From positions 620,001 to 684,000 of the forward strand of contig CAVSZD010000006.1 in NCBI GenBank assembly GCA_963732355.1: DNA of 64,000 nt. The letters run 5' to 3'. The position numbers were made by a program, and so were the translations under genes. This stretch comes from JADKAV01 sp963732355 (GTDB lineage Bacteria > Actinomycetota > Actinomycetes > S36-B12 > UBA10799). Below the pieces are notes generated by a model. It did no database searches. It was not told where the DNA came from and saw nothing but the letters and a program-made list of their open reading frames with translations. Below, in pieces: positions 43,200 to 51,293 of the stretch (the stretch's first letter is position 1; each line of letters opens with the position of its first letter).

Positions 43200-44537
43200 A
43201 TGAGTCACCGTGAGCGGGTTGCCGCCGACATGCCCCGGGTCCGAGCCGAGCTTGAGGAACTTGTCAAGATCCCCGGTTGTGCGTTCCCGGGGTTTCCCGA
43301 CGCCCAGATTCAGCAAGCCTGCGACAAGGTGATCGAAATCCTCGAGGCCGCTGGATACGCCACGGTTGAGCGCGTCGAGATCCCCGGCGGCAAGCCAGCT
43401 GTCCTGGCCGAGGCACCCGGACCTCCTGGCTCAAAGACCGTGCTGCTGTACGCCCACTACGACGTGCAACCTGGTGGTGACGAGTCCCTGTGGCTGTCGC
43501 CGCCGTTCGAACCAACCGTGCGCGATGGGCGCCTCTATGGCCGAGGGGCGGCGGACGACAAGTCCGGTGTGGTCATGCATGCCGCGCTGATGCGGGCGTT
43601 CGACGGGAAACCCCCGTGCACTGTCCGCGTGGTTGTGGAGGGTGACGAGGAGTGGGGAGGACCGTTCGCTGATTACCCGCGCGAGCATCCGGAGGTATTC
43701 GCGGCTGACGCGATCGTGGTCGCAGATGTGGGCAACGCCCGGCTCAACGAGCCCACCTTCACCACGGCGCTGCGCGGGATGGGTGGGGTCATGGTCGAGT
43801 GCCGGACGCTGCAGGGATCGGTACATTCCGGGATGTTCGGTGGCCCGTCCCCTGATGCGCTGATGGCATTGATCGGGCTGCTGGCCACGATGCGCGATGC
43901 AAACGGTGACACCTGCATCGAGGGGATCACCGGCTTCGACTGGGAGGGTCCCGAATTCGCTGAGGCCGACTTTCGCGAACTCGCCGGCGTGGACCCCGAT
44001 CAACCGCTGGTAGGCACCGGCAGCATCGCCTCGCGCTTGTTCAGCAAGCCGGTCGTCAGCGTCACTGGGATCGACGCACCGCCGACAGAGGGCGCGATCA
44101 ACGCCGTCATCCCGTTCGCCCGCGCCCGGGTGTCCTTACGGGTGCCACCGGACCAGGACGCTCTGGCAGCGCGTACTGCGTTGGTCCGGCATCTAGAGAC
44201 TCACGCACCTTGGGGGGTCAAGGTGACCGTGGCCGGCGACGCCGTGGGTCAGGGCGTGATGGTCGAAACCTCCGGTCCGGCGTATGCGGCCGCCCGGCGG
44301 GCCATGCTGCAGGCCTATGGCAAACCGGCCCAGGAGATCGGCGCGGGCGGCTCGATCCCGTTGATCGACTCACTGCGTTCGGCTGTCCCCGACGCCGAAA
44401 TCCTGCTGTTCGGCGCCCAGGATCCGATGGCCCGGATCCACGCCCCCAACGAGAGTGTGGACCTCGCGGAACTGGAGCGCGCTGTGCTCGCGCAGGTGCT
44501 GTTCCTCGAGGAATTCGGGGGTATCGAACGCGCCTGA
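43200..44537 (+). CDS. M20 family metallopeptidase (dipeptidase-like)
   Basis: 445 residues, cytoplasmic (no signal). Zinc-ligand motifs of M20: LYAHYDVQPGG (His), GRGAADDKSGVVMHA (bridging Asp), EGDEEWGG (catalytic/ligand Glu pair), VADVGNARL and a late His (ARIHAPNES), with the lid/dimer domain between. Such enzymes cleave dipeptides such as Cys-Gly or N-acyl amino acids. The gene stands alone after a repeat region. VKOR follows 19 bp downstream. Confidence 0.9.
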   Translation: MSHRERVAADMPRVRAELEELVKIPGCAFPGFPDAQIQQACDKVIEILEAAGYATVERVEIPGGKPAVLAEAPGPPGSKTVLLYAHYDVQPGGDESLWLSPPFEPTVRDGRLYGRGAADDKSGVVMHAALMRAFDGKPPCTVRVVVEGDEEWGGPFADYPREHPEVFAADAIVVADVGNARLNEPTFTTALRGMGGVMVECRTLQGSVHSGMFGGPSPDALMALIGLLATMRDANGDTCIEGITGFDWEGPEFAEADFRELAGVDPDQPLVGTGSIASRLFSKPVVSVTGIDAPPTEGAINAVIPFARARVSLRVPPDQDALAARTALVRHLETHAPWGVKVTVAGDAVGQGVMVETSGPAYAAARRAMLQAYGKPAQEIGAGGSIPLIDSLRSAVPDAEILLFGAQDPMARIHAPNESVDLAELERAVLAQVLFLEEFGGIERA

Positions 44538-44556
44538 ATCGTCCGATAATGGGGGT

Positions 44557-45168
44557 GTGAGCGCTACACAGGAAATCTTCGAGACCCCCATCACCGATCC
44601 TGCACGGGACACGACCCGGCCTTGGGGCTGGCTGGTGGCAGGCGCCGGCGCGATCGGGATCGTGTCTGGATCGATCACGATCATGGACAAGATCGCCCTG
44701 CTCAAGGACCCCGCCGCGGGTTCCTTCTGCGACATCAGTTCAACCGTGGGCTGTTCCCCGGTCCTTCTGGCCTGGCAGTCCAGCGTGCTCGGGCCACCCA
44801 ACGCGCTGCTCGGCGTGATCATGTTCGCGGTGCTGGCCACGGCGGGCGCCGTCGTCGGATCGGCCGGACGGCTGGTGGCCGGGTTCCACAACGCAATGCT
44901 GGGACTCGCGGTGTTCTTCGCGGCGTTCCTGACCTGGTACATGTTCGAGGTCGCCTACTCGATCGGGTCGCTATGCCCGTTCTGCACGGTGTGCGCGGGT
45001 GCAGCCCTCACGATCGTGTTGGGCACCAACCGGATGGTCGCGGCCAACGGGTCCGGTGGGGTCCAACGACTGGCCTCTCGCCTGGCCAGCGGCGGTTGGG
45101 ATGTGTTGATCGTTCTGGGCTGGGCCGCCGTAATCGCCGCGATGTTGTTCGCCGGGATCTGGCTGTAA
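44557..45168 (+). CDS. Vitamin K epoxide reductase (VKOR) family membrane protein
   Basis: 203 residues with at least four membrane helices. The loop cysteine pair (SFCDISSTVGCSPV) and the active-site CPFC plus adjacent C (SLCPFCTVCAG) define bacterial VKOR. It re-oxidises a DsbA-like partner by passing electrons to menaquinone, supporting disulfide formation in secreted proteins (many here have paired cysteines). No thioredoxin domain is fused and no DsbA gene is adjacent. GTG start 6 bases after GATAAT, a probable leaderless start. Confidence 0.9.
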   Translation: MSATQEIFETPITDPARDTTRPWGWLVAGAGAIGIVSGSITIMDKIALLKDPAAGSFCDISSTVGCSPVLLAWQSSVLGPPNALLGVIMFAVLATAGAVVGSAGRLVAGFHNAMLGLAVFFAAFLTWYMFEVAYSIGSLCPFCTVCAGAALTIVLGTNRMVAANGSGGVQRLASRLASGGWDVLIVLGWAAVIAAMLFAGIWL

Positions 45169-45204
45169 GGTTTGGGCAGGTAAACCTTAGGGAATGACCT
45201 TGGT

Positions 45205-45654
45205 ATGACCCGTCGCGTGATCGTAGTTCTGAGCCTGGCCCTCTTGCTGGTTGCGGGCGGTGCGGTGGCGTATAACTACATGTTCACCACGACGACCTCA
45301 TACGCGAACTACACCGCCCCCACCTTCGAAGAGGGAGCGACGGACGAACAGCGCATCTTCGCCCTGCAGACCGACCTCGGTAATGCGGCCGCCGAGATGG
45401 CCCAGTTGCAGGACATGGCCTCGAAGTTGCAGTTCGGCAAGATGAAGGCGATGGGACGGCACCTGCAGCAGGTGTCCGCTGAACTCGAACCGCGGCTCGA
45501 CGAGATCGAGGACCCCCAAGCCCGGCGCATGCTCGCCGAGGGCATCGAGGGACTGCGGATGGTTGGCGAGGGCTCCGAGGAACTCGACAAGGACAAATCC
45601 ATGTCGGGCGTGAACCAGGTGCTCGGCTCGTTCGAGAAGCTGAACGCCCGCTGA
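45205..45654 (+). CDS. Membrane-anchored hypothetical protein
   Basis: 149 residues. One N-terminal membrane helix or signal anchor (VIVVLSLALLLVAGGAVAYNY), a Thr-rich spacer, and a helical, probably coiled-coil ectodomain (ALQTDLGNAAAEMAQLQDMASKLQ; KMKAMGRHLQQVSAELEPRLDEI). I do not recognise the family. It sits between VKOR and the DUF456 gene with short gaps and may be co-transcribed with them. Confidence 0.65.
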   Translation: MTRRVIVVLSLALLLVAGGAVAYNYMFTTTTSYANYTAPTFEEGATDEQRIFALQTDLGNAAAEMAQLQDMASKLQFGKMKAMGRHLQQVSAELEPRLDEIEDPQARRMLAEGIEGLRMVGEGSEELDKDKSMSGVNQVLGSFEKLNAR

Positions 45655-45666
45655 GACACTGAACGC

Positions 45667-46143
45667 ATGACCAACCTGCTGGTGGGCCTTGCGATCCTCG
45701 TCGGACTGTTCGGAACCGTCGTCCCGATCCTGCCCGGCGCGCTACTCGTCGCGGGCGCCGTGGTTGTGTGGGCGGCCCTGACCGGCGGGACAACTGCTTG
45801 GGCGGTGGCCATCGGCGCCGTGGCGATCATCGGCGCCGGACAGCTGCTCAAGTACCTGATTCCGGGCAAACAACTCAAGGCCAGCGGCGTGCCCAACTGG
45901 GTGCTCATCGTGGGTGCTCTTGCGGGCATCGTCGGCTTCTTCGTCATCCCGATCGTGGGCCTGATCGTCGGGTTCATCGTGGGTGTATTCCTGTCCGAAG
46001 CCATCCGGCTCAAGACGTTCAAGCAGGCCTGGCCCACGACCATGCAGGCGATGAAGTCCGCCGGCTGGTCGGTGCTCATCGAGTTCGGCTCGTGCCTATT
46101 GGCGGCGGCACTGTGGGTTGGCAGCCTGGTGGTTCTGGTCTAG
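45667..46143 (+). CDS. DUF456 membrane protein
   Basis: 158 residues, almost entirely hydrophobic with glycine-rich helices (LLVGLAILVGLFGTVVPILPG at the N-terminus; GLIVGFIVGVFLSEAIRL). Matches DUF456, small membrane proteins of unknown function. It starts 12 bases after the preceding gene. The following 83 bp carries the leader of the PFOR gene with an AAAGGTGAGG Shine-Dalgarno and a small CGAGT/ACTCG inverted repeat. Confidence 0.8.
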   Translation: MTNLLVGLAILVGLFGTVVPILPGALLVAGAVVVWAALTGGTTAWAVAIGAVAIIGAGQLLKYLIPGKQLKASGVPNWVLIVGALAGIVGFFVIPIVGLIVGFIVGVFLSEAIRLKTFKQAWPTTMQAMKSAGWSVLIEFGSCLLAAALWVGSLVVLV

Positions 46144-46226
46144 CCGGTCGGACCCGTTGCAAGTCGCCGATGACGTTGCGAGTCAGACAACTCGAAGTGG
46201 GAGACTTGTCTCGAAAGGTGAGGTCT

Positions 46227-49200
46227 ATGAGCGACAGCGAGACAACCACCCGATACGAGGGCACCGAGTACGTACCGGACCGCGACCCTTCAGCGCTGGA
46301 CATCGAGGTGGTACGCGCCGATCTTCGCCAGCCCCCATACCCCGGCCAGCCCGTCGTGATCCACGGCAACGGCGCCATCGCCCATGTCATGCGCCACGTT
46401 TGTGGTGGCGTCATCGGCTACCCGATCACGCCCTCGACTGAGATCTCGGAGTTGTTCGAGGCGGCGCGCGCTGAGGGCGGCGTGAACGTTTGGGGTAAAC
46501 ACCCGTTCTTCTTCGAGCCGGAGGGTGAGCACTCTGCCCAGAGTGGGGCGCTCGGTGCGGCGCTGACCGGCGGTCAGTTCATCTCCAACGCCTCGTCGAG
46601 CCAGGGCATCCTCTACGCGATGGAGTCACACTACGTAACCGTCGGGAAGAAGACCGGCGGGTTTGTGTTGCAGGTGGCCGCGCGGGTGGTGTCCAAACAC
46701 TCCCTGAACGTCATGGCCGGTCACGACGACGTCTATGCCCTGCTGTCGGCGGGCTACACGATCCTTTTCGGCTCGAACCCGCAGGAGGCAGCCGACCTCG
46801 CGGCCATCTCCTACCGGACCTCGGCGCTGTCCCTGATCCCGGTGGCAAACGCCATGGACGGGTTCTCCACCAGCCACATGCTCAGCGAGGCGCTGATGCC
46901 CGAACCGGAGTTGCTGCGCGAATACCTCGGCGACCCGGCCGGTCGGATCAAGAGCCCGACGGTGGCCCAGGACGTTCTGTTCGGGGCCAAAGGCCGAGTC
47001 TTCCAACTGACTCAGTACCTTGCGCGTCACCGTGACGACTTCCGTCCCGCCGACCTCGCCGCGCTGGCCGCCCACATCGACGACCTGGCCGATCAGATCG
47101 AAACCGACAACGCCGGGGACATGCTCGAGGCCACGCTGCGGTTCGTGCCGGAGGAACTGCATGGTCAATGGCGACGCCAATGGCTCAATGCCTTCGAGAA
47201 GGGCACCCGCCAGCTGGTTCCGGCTCTGGTCGACGTCAACACCCCGGGGCTCACCGGGGCTGTGCAGAACCAGCCGGACTTCCAGGCCGGGGCTGCCGAC
47301 CACCGGACCCACTTCGCCAACGCAGTGCCCGCGCTGACCCGTCAGGCGATGGCCGAGTATGCCGAGCTGACAGGACGCACTTACTCCCCGGTGATGGCCT
47401 ATGACTGCGAAGACGCCGACTACGTCATGATCGGTCTGGGCTCGATCACCGACGACGTACGAGCGGTGCTGCCGGTGTTGCGCGAGCGCGGCCTCAAGGT
47501 CGGCGTGGTCTCGGTGAAACTGCTCCAGCCGTTCCCGGAGGCCGAACTCATCGAAGCGATTTCGGGTGCAAAGGCGATCACGGTCTTAGAACGCTCGGAC
47601 CAGACTGCGCTGACCAGCCTCGTCACCCAGGCCCTGTTCCGGGCGTCGGCCAACGCGGCGGGCCAGCGCCACGACGGCATCCCGGCGCTTGCGGCGCAAC
47701 CGCGGTTGACCACCGCGATCTTCGGCCTCGGGGGTCACGACGTGCAGCCCCGCCACATCATCGCTGCGTTCCAGCAGATGGCCAAGCCCGACAGCGCACC
47801 GCTGATCTACCTGGGCTCCCAGTTCTTCTCCCAAACGTCCTCGCCGCATATGGCCGAAGTGCAGGACCGGTTGCGAGCGGCCTATCCCGAGACTGAACTG
47901 ATGGCGCTGGAGACCGAGCCCAACCCTGTGCTGCTCCCGCCGAGCGCCATCCGGCTGCGCTTCCATTCGGTGGGCGGATACGGCACGATCGCAACGGGCA
48001 AATTGCTGACCGACATCCTCGCCGGGGTGCTGGGCATGCATTCAAAATCGGCGCCGAAGTACGGCTCGGAGAAGAGCGGCGCACCCACGAACTACTACAT
48101 CACGCTGAGCCCGGAGCCGGTCCTGCTCACCAACGCCGAACTCGAAGAGGTCGAGGTCGTCATCTCGCCAGACCACCGCGCGTTCTTCCACGCCAACCCG
48201 CTGAAGGGACTGGTCGAGGGCGGCACGTTCATCCTGCAGTCCGACCTGTCGCCCGAGGACGTCTGGCGCGAACTGCCCCGGCATGCGCGTCGCACGATTC
48301 GCGACCGCCGGATCCGGTTCCTGGTCGTGGACGCGTTCAGTGTGGCCAAGAAGCATGCGCCGACGGCTGACCTTGAGACCCGCATGATGGGCATCGCGTT
48401 CATCGGCGCGGTTGTGGGGCACGTCGATCGGGTATCGGGGGGCGCCTCTGAGGAGGACATCGCCGAGAAGGTCCATGCCCAGATCCTGAAGAAGTTCGGC
48501 GGCAAGGGCGAGGCCGTGGTCGAGGGCAACATGGCGGTCATCCGCGACGGCATGGCGGCCACCAGAGTCATCGAGTACGACACCCCGTTCTTCCTGGCCA
48601 TCGACGAGGATCCGCCGGTGGCCATTCGGCACAGCGTGGCGCCGTCGGCATCGATGTGTGCCACCGCCGCGAGCACCGCTGGTCTGTTCGACCCGGCGTA
48701 CTACGAGGACGCCACCGCCCGGCCGTTCCGCGAGGGCACGATCGCCGAGGCGCCCGTGCTGCCGGGAGCCGGGCTGTTCATGCCCGCTGGAACCGCCGCC
48801 GCGAAGGACAAAGGTCTCTTCCGGCGCACCGTGCCGGCGTTCGACTTCTCGACCTGCACCGGCTGCATGGAGTGCGCCCTGGCCTGTCCGGACGCGGCGA
48901 TCCCCAACGTGGTGCACGAGATCCACGACCTGATCCTGACCGGGATCAGGGAACTCGACATCACCGAGCCGCAACGCGACGCCCTGCGAGCCCATGTCTA
49001 CACCGTCGCTGAGCAGGTGCGGGAGGCCTACCGGCAGGACAAGACCGCCCGGCCGTTCGACGAGATCGTGGCGCAGGTGGGCGCGGGCATCGACTGGGGA
49101 CAGCCGACCCTGCAGCGCAACTTCGACCGGCTCGTCGCCAAACTCGCCAGCTACCCGGTGGCGCGCACGCGCCCGTTCTTCGACGCGATGGAGGGTTCCG

Positions 49201-51293
49201 TGGCCGGCACCGGCGCCCTGTTCGCGGCGACGGTGGACCCGTGGAAATGCACCGGGTGCCTGGAATGCATCGAGGTGTGCGGCCCCGGAGCTCTCACAGC
49301 CCTCGACGAGGACACCGATGTGCTCGCCACCCTGCAGGACCGGTTCGAGTTCATGGGCGCGTTGCCGAACACGCCGGCGCGGTTCCTTGAGGACTCGACC
49401 ACCCCGGACGGCGACCTGAAGCGGCTCATGCTGGACCGGGCCAACTTCTACTCCACCACCGGCGGGCACGGGGCGTGCCGCGGGTGCGGAGAGGTCACCG
49501 CGATCCGGCTCGTGATGGCCACCAGCCACGCCCTGGCCGACGACCGGCGCCGCGCGCATCTGCGGGAGCTCGACGCGTTGGTGACTGCGCTGCGGACCAA
49601 GCTCGGAACTGTGGAGGACGCCCAGCGGCGCCAGCGCATCGAAGGTGCGCTCACGACCTTGGAGAGCAGGCTGTACCTGTACGAGGGCGGCCCCACCGGT
49701 AACGGTCCGTCCCCGGTGGTCATCGCGAACGCCACCGGCTGCAGCAGTGTGTACGCATCAACCATGCCCTACAACTCCTACAGCGACCCCTGGGTCAACA
49801 GCCTGTTCCAGGACAGCGCCCCGCTGGCAAAGGGGATCTTCGAGGGGATCTCGGCGCAGATGACCCAGGACGTGCGGGCGCTTCGGATCGCGGCTCTCGA
49901 ACTTGAGGATGCCTACGACGAGGCACGCGACGAGCCGGTGTTGCGCACGCTGTCGTGGGAGAGGTTCACGCCTGACGAGTTGGCGCTGCTGCCGACGATC
50001 ATGTCCATCGGTGGGGACGGCGCGAGCTACGACATCGGCTTCGGCGCGATGTCGCGGATCCTGGCCAGCGATACCCCACTGAAGATGCTGGTGCTGGACT
50101 CGGGTGCGTACTCCAACACCGGCGGGCAGGCGTCCACATCCAGTTTCACCGGCCAGGACTCCGACCTGTCCCGTTTCGGTGGTTCGCACTCCGGCAAGCA
50201 CGAGGCGCGCAAGGAACTGGCTCTGCTCGCCTCGTTCCACCCGCATGTGTATGCCTGCTCGACCAGCACTGCCTTCCACGGGCACTTCCTGGCAACGACC
50301 GTGGAGTACCTCGGCTACCCGAGCGCGCCGGCGGTCATGAACGTCTACACCCCGTGCGGGTCCGAACACGGCATCCCCGAGTCGTCGTCCAACGCCAGGG
50401 CGCGGATGGCGGTCGAGAGCCGGATGCACCCGCTGTTCGTGCACGATCCGAGGCGCGGCACAACCATGCGCGAGTGGTTCTCGATCGACGGCAATCCCGA
50501 CGCCGACAAGGCGTGGACAACTACGACTCTGGAATACCTCGACGAACAGGGCGCCCTGCAGTTGTTGACGACCCCGCTGACGCCAGCCGAGTTCGCGCTG
50601 GGTGAGGTGCGGTTCAAGAAGCAGTTCCGCAAGGTGACGGCTGACGAGCAGGCGATCGCCGTGCCCATCGACGAGTACGTCGAACTGCCCGCGGACCGGC
50701 GCGCAGAACATGTGCCGTTCGTCTACGCGACCGACGAGGACCGGCACCTGATCAAGGTCGCTTGCTCGCATTCCATCGTCTCGCTGGTCGAGGACCGCCG
50801 GCGTTACTGGCAGACCCTGCAATACCTCTCAGGGGTCCACGAGGACCAGCTCACGGCACTGCATCGTGCGGATATCGAGGAGTTGCGCTCGAAGTTCGAC
50901 GAGGCTTCGGCAGCCCGCGAGACTTCCCTGGACGACATCGCCAGGGCCATGTCGGAGTTGGCATCCTCGAGCCGGGCGCCAGGTGGGGCGACACTTCCGG
51001 TCATGTCCGTGCAGGGCACAAGCACCGCGGCGCCGGTGGACACGGTGCCGGCTGAATCGGGGCAAGGTCCCATTTGGATCGACACCGCCGACGAGGGTTT
51101 GTGCAACGACTGCGGCACCTGCTACCAGGAGTTGCCCCAGTTCTTCGCCAAGACCACGGTGGTCATCGACGGGCAGGCGCAGGTGATCGCCCGGATGATC
51201 CCCGGTGCGGCCGAGTCCGTGGAGGTCACGCCCGAGATCGCCAAGCGGATCGACCGGGTGCGCGCCAACTGCGACGCGGAGATCATCCGATGA
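46227..51293 (+). CDS. nifJ: Giant pyruvate(2-oxoacid):ferredoxin/flavodoxin oxidoreductase
   Basis: 1688 residues, about 450 longer than classical NifJ/PFOR (~1200). Order: POR alpha N-domain (~50-260, GYPITPSTEISELFEAARAEG split), domain II (~400-520), gamma domain (~570-760, FHSVGGYGTIATGKLL), two 4Fe-4S motifs (CTGCMECALAC ~877; CTGCLECIEVC ~1008), the TPP domain (GGHGACRGCGE ~1080; NATGCSSVYASTMPYNSYSDPW; GDGASYDIGFG ~1264), and an extra C-terminal ferredoxin-like segment (CNDCGTC ~1626). Oxidises pyruvate or another 2-oxoacid to acyl-CoA and reduces ferredoxin. Start ATG at 46227 after AAAGGTGAGG. The stop overlaps the Nfn-like gene (ATGA). Confidence 0.92.
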   Translation: MSDSETTTRYEGTEYVPDRDPSALDIEVVRADLRQPPYPGQPVVIHGNGAIAHVMRHVCGGVIGYPITPSTEISELFEAARAEGGVNVWGKHPFFFEPEGEHSAQSGALGAALTGGQFISNASSSQGILYAMESHYVTVGKKTGGFVLQVAARVVSKHSLNVMAGHDDVYALLSAGYTILFGSNPQEAADLAAISYRTSALSLIPVANAMDGFSTSHMLSEALMPEPELLREYLGDPAGRIKSPTVAQDVLFGAKGRVFQLTQYLARHRDDFRPADLAALAAHIDDLADQIETDNAGDMLEATLRFVPEELHGQWRRQWLNAFEKGTRQLVPALVDVNTPGLTGAVQNQPDFQAGAADHRTHFANAVPALTRQAMAEYAELTGRTYSPVMAYDCEDADYVMIGLGSITDDVRAVLPVLRERGLKVGVVSVKLLQPFPEAELIEAISGAKAITVLERSDQTALTSLVTQALFRASANAAGQRHDGIPALAAQPRLTTAIFGLGGHDVQPRHIIAAFQQMAKPDSAPLIYLGSQFFSQTSSPHMAEVQDRLRAAYPETELMALETEPNPVLLPPSAIRLRFHSVGGYGTIATGKLLTDILAGVLGMHSKSAPKYGSEKSGAPTNYYITLSPEPVLLTNAELEEVEVVISPDHRAFFHANPLKGLVEGGTFILQSDLSPEDVWRELPRHARRTIRDRRIRFLVVDAFSVAKKHAPTADLETRMMGIAFIGAVVGHVDRVSGGASEEDIAEKVHAQILKKFGGKGEAVVEGNMAVIRDGMAATRVIEYDTPFFLAIDEDPPVAIRHSVAPSASMCATAASTAGLFDPAYYEDATARPFREGTIAEAPVLPGAGLFMPAGTAAAKDKGLFRRTVPAFDFSTCTGCMECALACPDAAIPNVVHEIHDLILTGIRELDITEPQRDALRAHVYTVAEQVREAYRQDKTARPFDEIVAQVGAGIDWGQPTLQRNFDRLVAKLASYPVARTRPFFDAMEGSVAGTGALFAATVDPWKCTGCLECIEVCGPGALTALDEDTDVLATLQDRFEFMGALPNTPARFLEDSTTPDGDLKRLMLDRANFYSTTGGHGACRGCGEVTAIRLVMATSHALADDRRRAHLRELDALVTALRTKLGTVEDAQRRQRIEGALTTLESRLYLYEGGPTGNGPSPVVIANATGCSSVYASTMPYNSYSDPWVNSLFQDSAPLAKGIFEGISAQMTQDVRALRIAALELEDAYDEARDEPVLRTLSWERFTPDELALLPTIMSIGGDGASYDIGFGAMSRILASDTPLKMLVLDSGAYSNTGGQASTSSFTGQDSDLSRFGGSHSGKHEARKELALLASFHPHVYACSTSTAFHGHFLATTVEYLGYPSAPAVMNVYTPCGSEHGIPESSSNARARMAVESRMHPLFVHDPRRGTTMREWFSIDGNPDADKAWTTTTLEYLDEQGALQLLTTPLTPAEFALGEVRFKKQFRKVTADEQAIAVPIDEYVELPADRRAEHVPFVYATDEDRHLIKVACSHSIVSLVEDRRRYWQTLQYLSGVHEDQLTALHRADIEELRSKFDEASAARETSLDDIARAMSELASSSRAPGGATLPVMSVQGTSTAAPVDTVPAESGQGPIWIDTADEGLCNDCGTCYQELPQFFAKTTVVIDGQAQVIARMIPGAAESVEVTPEIAKRIDRVRANCDAEIIR

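Noticed and set aside
46179..46194. CGAGT-N6-ACTCG operator before the PFOR gene
   Set aside because: Five-base arms only and not positioned on a recognisable promoter; too likely by chance in GC-rich DNA.
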